From assembly GCA_036501665.1 (NCBI GenBank), contig DASXZW010000097.1:70137-134136 (forward strand): a DNA stretch of 64,000 bases, in the 5' to 3' direction. Below the pieces are notes generated by a model. That model searched no databases. It was not told the DNA's origin and saw nothing but the letters and a program-made list of their open reading frames with translations. Position numbers and translations under genes: made by a program. The DNA is from DATAUD01 sp036501665 (GTDB taxonomy: Bacteria > Verrucomicrobiota > Verrucomicrobiia > Limisphaerales > Palsa-1400). This document shows positions 33,807 through 41,394 of this stretch, piece after piece (within the stretch, counting starts at the first letter, position 1; each line of letters opens with the position of its first letter).

Positions 33807-35041
33807 ACTATCTGACTGAAATCAAGGAAGGCCTGCTCATCGCCTGGGACGCCATTCGCGCCAATAAAATGCGTTCCGTCCTCACCACGCTCGGCATCAT
33901 CATCGGGATTGTTACGGTGACTTCGATGGCGGCGGCGATTGAGGCGTTAAACACTGTTTTTCACGACAGCATTTCCATCATGGGCGCGGATGTCCTCTTT
34001 GTCAGCCAGCACAACTGGGAAGAGCATAGCGAAGAGGAATGGATCAAGGACAACAAGCGCCCGATCATCACACGCGAGCAGTCGCGGCAGGTCGCGCGTC
34101 TGATGACGACTGCGGATGCCGTCGCGCCCGTCGTCGGCATGAGACAGGCCGTGTGGTATAAAAATCGTCGAGCCAACATGGTGCAAATCCTTGGGACAAC
34201 AGACCAGTTTCTTATTACAAGCGGTTTTAATATTGGCGAAGGTCGTTTCATCAGCCAAGCCGAGGACGATGGCGGTCGTCCGGTATGCGTCATCGGCAAC
34301 GACGTCGCCACCAATCTTTTTCGCCAGGAATCGCCGATTGGGAAAAAAATCGTCATCGGAGAACGCAGGCTTGAAGTCATCGGAACGCTGGAAAAACGCG
34401 GCAGCTTTTTAGGCTTAGACAGCTTCGACAACGAAGTCATCATTCCGATCCAGCAATTTCTGGTGGGATACGCGCGGCACCCTAACTTTGAGCTTCAAGT
34501 CAAGGCGCACGATGTAAAAAAACTGGATGACACGAAGGAAGAAGTGCGCGGCTTGATGCGAAAAATCCGCCACGTTGCGCCCGGTGACCCGGACAATTTT
34601 GCCATCAATCAGCAGGAGCAAATTAAAAAAACCCTCGATGGCGTCACAGCGACTCTTGCCACCGTGGGCGGGTTGATCACGAGCATGTCGTTGTTCGTGG
34701 GCGGCATTGGCATTATGAATATCATGTTCGTTTCGGTCGCGGAACGAACGCGCGAAATTGGCGTCCGCAAGGCCATCGGCGCGAAGAGTCGCTCGATCCT
34801 CACGCAATTCCTGATCGAAGCGGCGGCGATTTGCTTGATCGGCGGCCTGGTTGGGTTGTCGATCACTTATGGCGTTACGCTGTCAATTAGAGAAATGTTT
34901 CCGTCCTTCCCCGTGACGATGTCCATACCGGTCATGGCGCTGGCCATCGTGACCTCCATCATTACCGGCGTGGCCTCCGGTTTCGCCCCGGCATGGCGGG
35001 CGGCCCGCATGAATCCCGTCGATGCCTTGCGCAGCGAATAA
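33803..35041 (+). CDS. MacB/FtsX-type permease subunit 1
   Basis: A 412-residue membrane protein with a GTG start overlapping the ATPase stop. It has an N-terminal membrane helix (VLTTLGIIIGIVTVTSMAAA), a large periplasmic MacB_PCD domain, and three C-terminal helices in the FtsX domain, with GIGIMNIMFVSVAERTREIG between helices. This is the four-helix mechanotransmission permease plan. Its paralog lies directly downstream, so the active permease is probably a heterodimer. Confidence 0.93.
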   Translation: MNYLTEIKEGLLIAWDAIRANKMRSVLTTLGIIIGIVTVTSMAAAIEALNTVFHDSISIMGADVLFVSQHNWEEHSEEEWIKDNKRPIITREQSRQVARLMTTADAVAPVVGMRQAVWYKNRRANMVQILGTTDQFLITSGFNIGEGRFISQAEDDGGRPVCVIGNDVATNLFRQESPIGKKIVIGERRLEVIGTLEKRGSFLGLDSFDNEVIIPIQQFLVGYARHPNFELQVKAHDVKKLDDTKEEVRGLMRKIRHVAPGDPDNFAINQQEQIKKTLDGVTATLATVGGLITSMSLFVGGIGIMNIMFVSVAERTREIGVRKAIGAKSRSILTQFLIEAAAICLIGGLVGLSITYGVTLSIREMFPSFPVTMSIPVMALAIVTSIITGVASGFAPAWRAARMNPVDALRSE

Positions 35042-35054
35042 AAAATCCAGCGCC

Positions 35055-36317
35055 ATGCGACATTTAATCCTTCTCCAGTCCGAACTGAAAGAGAGCCTTT
35101 TCATGGCGATGGGCGCGGTCGTGGCCCATAAACTACGCTCCATCCTGACTCTCCTTGGTGTGCTGGTCGGCGTTTTCTCAATAATTATAGTCGTGACAGC
35201 GATGAAGGCCGCCCAACAAAAGATTGAGTCGGACCTCAACCAGCTCGGCGGCCACACTTTTGTGATTCAAACCTGGCCTGCCTTTGAAACGGAAGGCCCC
35301 GAAGGCCGCCAGAAGTATTGGCGTCGCAAGCGAATCAATCTTCAACAAGGCATGGAACTTACCCGCCGCGCCACCCTGCCGTTGAGCGTTGGTTTGGAGG
35401 ACGACAACGCTGCTGAAGCTCAAATGAGTTCCAAATATTCCAAAGGCCCTCCGCTTGTATTCCTCTTGGGAGAGACACCGGGCAGTTTTCCGGCGCAAAA
35501 CTGGAACATCAGCGAGGGGCGTCCGTTGCTGGATTCCGATGTGGACGGCTTGCGCGATGTCTGTGTGCTCGGAAACAGTCTCGCGCACGACCTCTTCCCA
35601 CACGGTTCCGCCTTGGATGAAAGGGTCTCTTTCAACGGTGTCAAGTACACCGTTATCGGTGTTCTGGAAGCCAAGGGCGACATGGAGGGCGGTCGTCAGG
35701 ACAATTTTGCGCTGATCCCAGTGACGACTGCCATTAACCGTTACGAAAACCCTCGCTGGCTCAACCTGAAAATCATGGTGCAGGCCCGCAGCGAAGCCGA
35801 ATATGACGCCACCGTCGATCAAGTCGAAGGACTCATGCGCCAAATGCGAAAAGTTCCTCCCGGCGAACCGGACGATTTTGAAATCATTTCCAACGACTCC
35901 GTTATTTCGCAAATGAAGTCGATCACTTCCAAGGTCCGCCTCGGGATCGCGTTGATCAGTTCCATTGCCTTGCTCGCGGCAGGGATTGGCATTATGAACA
36001 TTATGCTTGTCTCGGTCACTGAGCGCACGCGCGAAATCGGCATCCGCCGCGCGATTGGCGCAAAGAAGCGTTCCATCATGGCGCAATTCATCATGGAAGC
36101 CATCGTGCTTTGCGAATTTGGAGGCATCGCAGGCGTGTTTCTCGGCGTGGTGGGCGGCGACATTTTTGCCCACGCTTTTGATTTGCCAAAAGTCGTCCCT
36201 GTGGACTGGATATTCATCGGTCTTGGAATTTGTTCCCTGGTCGGGATTATTTTTGGCACTTACCCGGCTTACAAGGCGGCCAATCTCGACCCGATCGAAT
36301 CGTTGCGATATGAATAA
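35055..36317 (+). CDS. MacB/FtsX-type permease subunit 2
   Basis: A 420-residue protein with the same plan as the preceding gene: an N-terminal helix (ILTLLGVLVGVFSIIIVVTA), a periplasmic domain and the FtsX domain with GIGIMNIMLVSVTERTREIG. The two differ clearly in their periplasmic domains (here an acidic/aromatic stretch WPAFETEGPEGRQKYWRRKR near residue 70), as expected for a heterodimer. ATG 35055 is preferred; the open frame to 35022 overlaps the previous gene. The stop lies 8 bases before the TolC-like gene. Confidence 0.92.
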   Translation: MRHLILLQSELKESLFMAMGAVVAHKLRSILTLLGVLVGVFSIIIVVTAMKAAQQKIESDLNQLGGHTFVIQTWPAFETEGPEGRQKYWRRKRINLQQGMELTRRATLPLSVGLEDDNAAEAQMSSKYSKGPPLVFLLGETPGSFPAQNWNISEGRPLLDSDVDGLRDVCVLGNSLAHDLFPHGSALDERVSFNGVKYTVIGVLEAKGDMEGGRQDNFALIPVTTAINRYENPRWLNLKIMVQARSEAEYDATVDQVEGLMRQMRKVPPGEPDDFEIISNDSVISQMKSITSKVRLGIALISSIALLAAGIGIMNIMLVSVTERTREIGIRRAIGAKKRSIMAQFIMEAIVLCEFGGIAGVFLGVVGGDIFAHAFDLPKVVPVDWIFIGLGICSLVGIIFGTYPAYKAANLDPIESLRYE

Positions 36318-36325
36318 AGATTGAC

Positions 36326-37849
36326 GTGAAAATTCCCATGCCCCCGAAATATCAACACAGAAAAATAACCGCAGCGCTCTGCGCGATGATCTGCCTTCAC
36401 GGCGCCCCCCGCCTTATGGCGGAAGCCGGCTCCGAGGTGCGAACGATGACCGCCGATGAATTGGTCCACATTGCCCTGACCAATAACCTCGACATTCGAA
36501 TCAGCCGCATCCTGCCGGAGCAGGATAAATTCAACCTCGACGGTCTTTACGGAGCGTATCAGCCCAATTTCACGATGACCGTCGAGCACGTTTATAACAA
36601 CCAGCCGGGCGGAATCTTCACGCAAGGGGGCGAGGACATTCCGATTCCCTCCACGGTTTCCAGGAGTGACATTTATGTTCCCGGCATTGCAGGAACCTTG
36701 CCAACCGGCCTGACTTACAATTTCAGCGGACCTTTACAGAATGAAAATCTCAGCGACACGCCGCGACTTTATCAGGCCAGCCCCAATGTTTCGCTCGACC
36801 AACCGTTGTTGAAAAACTTTTGGATTAACAACCCTCGATATCAAATCGTTGTCGCAAAGAATATCCTCAAGACCGATCAACTTTCATTTCAACTCCAGGT
36901 CATGACCGTCATCTATAACGTCAAGACTTCCTATTACAAACTGATTTTCGCTTTCGAAAACGTCAAAGTGCAGCAGCAGGCGCTCGCTTTGAAGGAGGAA
37001 ACTTCCAGAGAAGACAAAGAGAAAGTGCAGTTGGGCGCGATGCGTCCGCTTGATGCGCAACAGGCCGAATCGGAAGCCGCCAGCGCCCGCTCAGATGTTC
37101 AGACCGCGCTCCTCAACCTGGCGCAACAGGAAAATGCCATGAAAATCCTCTTGGCCGAGCACCTTGAGCAGTTGAACGGTTATACCTTCGCCCCCGCCGA
37201 ACAACTGGTCGCCGTTCCCGAGCATCCACAAACCCAGGAAAGCTGGCGCACGGGACTTGAAAAACGCCCGGAGATGATTCAAGCGAAACTGAAAATCGAA
37301 CGACAGCACGTCACGATCAAATACGACTTCAACCAGATCTTCCCGCAGCTCGACGTGGTCGGAAGTTACGGACATAATGCTACAGAACTGACATTCGATC
37401 AGGCATTGAACACCGTTGCCAACGGGAATCATCCCAACTACGCCTATGGCCTTACGTTGACAGTTCCGCTCGGAAACAGCGGCCCGCGGGGGACCTACAA
37501 AGCGGACAAGGCTGCCCTGCGAGGACTTCTCCTCCAGGCCAAGAAGGAGGAATGGACCATCGTCACCGCGATTGATAACGACATCAAAGCGATCGAAGCC
37601 GACTTGCTTAAGGTTGATTATACACGACAGGCGAGAATCTTCGCGGAACAAGCGCTGGCGGCCGGACAGGCTGAATTGAAGGAAGGCAAGCGCATTAACT
37701 TTGAAGTCCTCCAATTCCAGGACAACCTCACCGCCGCCCGCTCAGCCGAAATCAGCGCGTTATCCGATTACAACACCGCCTTGGAACAGCTCGCTTTCGA
37801 CGAAGGCACAACTCTCGAACGCAACCATATCGACATACGATATCGTTGA
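36326..37849 (+). CDS. TolC-family outer membrane channel protein
   Basis: A 507-residue protein of the outer membrane efflux family. A signal peptide (ITAALCAMICLHGAPRLMAE) follows a GTG start at 36326 (ATG 36338 is an alternative). Two internally similar halves follow, with TADELVHIALTNNLDIRISR and helical barrel stretches such as PLDAQQAESEAASARSDVQT and LKEGKRINFEVLQFQDNLTA. As the last gene of the adaptor-ATPase-permease-permease operon it completes a full inner-to-outer membrane export path. Confidence 0.92.
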   Translation: MKIPMPPKYQHRKITAALCAMICLHGAPRLMAEAGSEVRTMTADELVHIALTNNLDIRISRILPEQDKFNLDGLYGAYQPNFTMTVEHVYNNQPGGIFTQGGEDIPIPSTVSRSDIYVPGIAGTLPTGLTYNFSGPLQNENLSDTPRLYQASPNVSLDQPLLKNFWINNPRYQIVVAKNILKTDQLSFQLQVMTVIYNVKTSYYKLIFAFENVKVQQQALALKEETSREDKEKVQLGAMRPLDAQQAESEAASARSDVQTALLNLAQQENAMKILLAEHLEQLNGYTFAPAEQLVAVPEHPQTQESWRTGLEKRPEMIQAKLKIERQHVTIKYDFNQIFPQLDVVGSYGHNATELTFDQALNTVANGNHPNYAYGLTLTVPLGNSGPRGTYKADKAALRGLLLQAKKEEWTIVTAIDNDIKAIEADLLKVDYTRQARIFAEQALAAGQAELKEGKRINFEVLQFQDNLTAARSAEISALSDYNTALEQLAFDEGTTLERNHIDIRYR

Positions 37850-37906
37850 TCTGTGCTTCTTTGAGTAGTGAGGCATCTCGCCGAAGGCATCAGGGTCTTG
37901 CGATGG

Positions 37907-40504
37907 TCACGGCTTCTCGGGCACTTCAATCACGTCCCCATCACGAATGACGAGGTCGGGCGGCGAGTATGTGTTTTGGGTTGCAGATGATTGGGAGTGT
38001 GCGGTGCAATCCAAAGTCCACTGGCTTTCTTTGCCGGTTTTCGGATCGTGGCGTGTCACCTTTACCCGCGAAAGATCTGACGACGTCAACAAATGACGCC
38101 GCGCTTCCGGCTGACGAAGCACAACATCGATCCGCGACCCATTGCTGTAGGGATCGAGTGGGAGGTCTGCTTTTTGGCCGTTTATGACAAGGCGGCCCGT
38201 TCCGTGTAAATAGTTAATAAGGGAACTCATCTGAGCATCGCTTAACCAGGAGGGAACGTAACCGAGCGGATGGTCTTCTTGAGAAATCTCCACCATGTCA
38301 CCGAACTCAAGCCGAACATCCTTCGAGGTATCAATCCCATTAGTTTTATCAAGTAGATTGACAGTGATTTGCGTGACATTCGTCGAGCTATGGCTTGGAC
38401 GCACAATGACGACGCGTGACAGGTCAGGGAACTGCATAGCGTCGCCATTATACATCGGTTGCAGAGAATGCTGGCCGGGAGTCTCATTTTGAAATCCAAG
38501 GACGTAATAATTCAGGATCGTTTCCAAGAGCGTAAAGTGGTTCCAGTCGTTGGTTCCCTTATAAAAAACGACGTGAGGTTCTTGGCCAGAAAGCCGGTTG
38601 ACTGTAATGCGGTCCCATTGCGGAGGATTGTCCATCGCGCCGTAGTGCCGCAGCAGGTCAGCGATTTCCGCCGGGTTGGTGTAACCGGCGCCGTTCACCA
38701 GACTCAACGCCGTAACGCCATCGCTATTCTGCAAGTTTGGGTCCACTTTGTGAGCGAGAAGCAATTCAAGTGTTTTTGCCGGCCTTCGTTCCGACACAGC
38801 GTATATGAGAGGGGAATTGCCTTTTGAATCACGAAAATTCAAATTTGCGCCGGCATCAAGCAGGACTTCAAGCATCTCCGGGCTGCCAAACGAATCAAAA
38901 TAATACGGGCGGCCATTCGTCGTGCCGTTTACATCAACGTTATATTTCAGCAAGAGTTTCACCATAGGAAGTTGGTAAGTCAGAGTTGCGAGCCATAACG
39001 GCGTCGTGGAAGGGCGTCCAGCTTCCAAATTATAGTCATCAATAGAATTGGGATTGGCCCCGGCGCCAAGGAGCAATTCGGCGGATGGAGCGTCGTGTAA
39101 ATAAATGGCGAACAACAGCGGAGCGTCGAGTTTGCCGCCATTGGGATCCGCTTTCGCGGTTAAAAGGACTTTCTCGATTTCCGGATGACCATGTTGCGTG
39201 GCCCAGCTCAAGGGAGTCCGGCCATCCTTGTCTTCCAAATTCGGATTCGCCTTATGCGCCAGCAACACCTCGACGACGGCTTGATATCCTCGCGCGGCCG
39301 CTTTGAGCAACGCGGTCGAGCCGCTGCCATCGCGCGCGATCTGATTAACATCGGCACCCCGGCTTAAAAGTAGTTCAACCATCGTCTTTTGTCCGGCATC
39401 CCCTGCTTCACCAAGAGGCGTGCTTCCATTGTGTGGCCCATTTACATCAGCTCCATTATTGAGCAAAAACGTCGCCACCTTCAGTTCCCCTTTGCGCGCC
39501 GCTTGATTTAGTTCCCCGCTGTTCACCAGGTCCGGGCTGTTTTGCATCAAGTGCAGAATCCGCTGGATTTCACTATCTTCGTTTGAGGAAAGGTCATTCG
39601 AGGTCGGTTCGCCAGCCCTCGCAATGCTTGGCTTCGACATTTCCGCGCGAATTTTTAACGCCTGCATTGTCCCATCAATTTTATCGACCACTTGCATCTG
39701 AAGAGTCTCCAACAAGGCTTCCTGGTTCTTGTAAAGTGGAGCATTCTTTCCGTATGCACTCTGAATTTCCGTGAACTTTTGCTTCGCGGCGGACAGTTGT
39801 TGAACAAGGTTTTCGAGCAATGAATCCGACACCAGCGTTGGAAGCACCTTCTCAAGTTGGTCTTTCGGAAGGTCCTTGACCGCCGCCCAAAGTTTCGCGG
39901 CTTCGTTCCCATTTGTTTGCGAAGCCGCCGTAGCTACCTCCGCCTGTGCCGCCGCGGCAATGCCCGGAAACTTCTCCTCTATTCGTTGTAGAGTGGCCTC
40001 AGCCCTCGCGATTCGACTCACCACAGCGCGTACCTGTGGATTGTTTGTCGTTGTCCAGCTTAGCAATTCCGATTTTTCCGTATTTAGGCTGGCCAGCAAC
40101 GCCGTGTACCGCTTGTAATCGTTTGTAGCGGCTGAATCTATTTCAGCGGGCGTCTCCGTCAACGCCGCTCCAAGCCCCGTCAAATTTTGCCGGCTCAACA
40201 TCGCAAGCGTTTGTTGATCGGAAAATTCACGGAGAATGCGTTGGTATTGCACAACAGCTTCGTTGGTTTTGCTTTGGGCGCGATAACATTCGCCCAATCG
40301 AAAAACCGCCGTCGCCGCGACTTGCCGGTTCTTATCGAACTGCTCCGCAAGCGAACGATAATCCGCGATGGCGGCGTTAAGATTTCCGTTTGCCTGCTCC
40401 TCCAGCAAACCTTGCTGAAGAAGTGTGGTAAGATTGGTGGATTGCGCGCGGGCCATAGGGGCAGCCAGCAGCAGAACCAGGAGGAATAATCTCCCGGTGT
40501 TCAA
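37907..40504 (-). CDS. Secreted ankyrin-repeat protein with N-terminal TPR-like region
   Basis: About 865 residues if translation starts at TTG 40504, which gives a clean signal peptide (NTGRLFLLVLLLAAPMARAQ). A TPR-like segment follows (AAIADYRSLAEQFDKNRQVA and AVVQYQRILREFSDQQ), then a coiled region, then at least seven ankyrin repeats (for example GADVNGPHNGSTPLGEAGDA and HKANPNLEDKDGRTPLSWAT), and a C-terminal part with repeated beta-grasp-like phrases (DMVEISQEDHPLG and RDGDVIEVPEKP). The frame is open to 40714, but there it translates an inverted repeat (40522-40622), so those residues are doubtful. Confidence 0.75.
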   Translation of the reverse strand: MNTGRLFLLVLLLAAPMARAQSTNLTTLLQQGLLEEQANGNLNAAIADYRSLAEQFDKNRQVAATAVFRLGECYRAQSKTNEAVVQYQRILREFSDQQTLAMLSRQNLTGLGAALTETPAEIDSAATNDYKRYTALLASLNTEKSELLSWTTTNNPQVRAVVSRIARAEATLQRIEEKFPGIAAAAQAEVATAASQTNGNEAAKLWAAVKDLPKDQLEKVLPTLVSDSLLENLVQQLSAAKQKFTEIQSAYGKNAPLYKNQEALLETLQMQVVDKIDGTMQALKIRAEMSKPSIARAGEPTSNDLSSNEDSEIQRILHLMQNSPDLVNSGELNQAARKGELKVATFLLNNGADVNGPHNGSTPLGEAGDAGQKTMVELLLSRGADVNQIARDGSGSTALLKAAARGYQAVVEVLLAHKANPNLEDKDGRTPLSWATQHGHPEIEKVLLTAKADPNGGKLDAPLLFAIYLHDAPSAELLLGAGANPNSIDDYNLEAGRPSTTPLWLATLTYQLPMVKLLLKYNVDVNGTTNGRPYYFDSFGSPEMLEVLLDAGANLNFRDSKGNSPLIYAVSERRPAKTLELLLAHKVDPNLQNSDGVTALSLVNGAGYTNPAEIADLLRHYGAMDNPPQWDRITVNRLSGQEPHVVFYKGTNDWNHFTLLETILNYYVLGFQNETPGQHSLQPMYNGDAMQFPDLSRVVIVRPSHSSTNVTQITVNLLDKTNGIDTSKDVRLEFGDMVEISQEDHPLGYVPSWLSDAQMSSLINYLHGTGRLVINGQKADLPLDPYSNGSRIDVVLRQPEARRHLLTSSDLSRVKVTRHDPKTGKESQWTLDCTAHSQSSATQNTYSPPDLVIRDGDVIEVPEKP

Positions 40505-40521
40505 CAGGTTTATTGAGATTG

Positions 40522-40622
40522 AAAGCGGCAGAGGGCTGCCGCACTCCAAGACGCTTCGCGTTTTTCCCCGACAAACCCACTGCGCGTTAGCGTCCTGGAG
40601 TGCGGCAGTCCACTGCCGCTTT
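40522..40622. repeat. REPIN-like inverted repeat over the start of the ankyrin gene
   Basis: The 34-base arm 40522-40555 and the complementary arm 40589-40622 match at 31 of 34 positions across a 33-base loop. Each arm contains its own small hairpin: GCGGCAG-AGGG-CTGCCGC (40525-40542) on the left and GCGGCAG-TCCA-CTGCCGC on the right. I recall this GCGGCAG...CTGCCGCACTCC motif as very common in verrucomicrobial genomes. Confidence 0.75.
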
Positions 40623-40710
40623 TCCCCTGCGAAACCTGAAATGGTTCTCGTTAATATCATGCCGCCATTGTTCCAGATGCGTTCGCGCGAGTTGTCATGC
40701 TTTTGCAAAA

Positions 40711-41394
40711 TCACCGGTCAAATTTATAACCGACACCATGCACCGTCTTGATCCAGCGCGGCTCTTCGGGGTCGCGCTCCAATTTCGCGCGGAGGCTTGC
40801 TATATGGTTATCCACCGTGCGCGTCGTCGGAAACGCCGTGTAGCCCCAGACCACATCCAGAAACCGTTGCCGCGTGACCGGCTCGCCCTCCGCTTCTGCC
40901 ATCAACCGGAGCATCGCAAATTCTTTCGCGGTTAGATGAACCTGCCGTTTACCGCGCGTTGCAACTTGCCGGGCCAGATCAATTTCAACGTCGTCAAGTT
41001 TTAGCTTCAAGGGCGTCCGGCTCTTTCGTTCGGCGCGCCGAAGCAACGCCCGCACCCGCGCGAGAAGTTCTTCGGTGCTGAACGGTTTGACGAGATAATC
41101 GTCCGCGCCCGCGTCCAGTCCCGTGACGCGATCTTCAATCTGCCCCTTCGCTGTAAGCATGAGCACCGGAACCGCATTGGCGAGGCGGCGCAATTCCGCG
41201 CATAACGCGAATCCGTCGAGCTTCGGCAACATGATGTCAAGCAGGATAAGATCTGGCTTTTCGTTCAGCGCGCGTTCAAGGCCCCGCGCGCCATCCGCGG
41301 CCATCAGCGTCCGGTAACCTTCCGCCGAAAGCAGATCGACGAGCGCCGTGCGCATGGCCGTTTCGTCTTCGATGATTAGAACCCTCTCATTCAT
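40711..41394 (-). CDS. OmpR-family response regulator
   Basis: A 227-residue regulator. The receiver domain has ERVLIIEDETAMRTAL (acidic pocket), LILLDIMLPKLDGFAL (phospho-accepting Asp) and the conserved Lys in DDYLVKPFSTEELLAR. The C-terminal winged helix is marked by VHLTAKEFAMLRLMAEAEGE and RTVDNHIASLRAKLERDPEE followed by WIKTVHGVGYKFD. Its gene follows and overlaps the histidine kinase by 8 bases, so the two act as a pair. Target promoters are unknown. Confidence 0.95.
   Translation of the reverse strand: MNERVLIIEDETAMRTALVDLLSAEGYRTLMAADGARGLERALNEKPDLILLDIMLPKLDGFALCAELRRLANAVPVLMLTAKGQIEDRVTGLDAGADDYLVKPFSTEELLARVRALLRRAERKSRTPLKLKLDDVEIDLARQVATRGKRQVHLTAKEFAMLRLMAEAEGEPVTRQRFLDVVWGYTAFPTTRTVDNHIASLRAKLERDPEEPRWIKTVHGVGYKFDR

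Noticed and set aside
35178..36173. 331-codon frame on - across the second permease
   Set aside because: Shadow of the permease gene; no recognisable protein.
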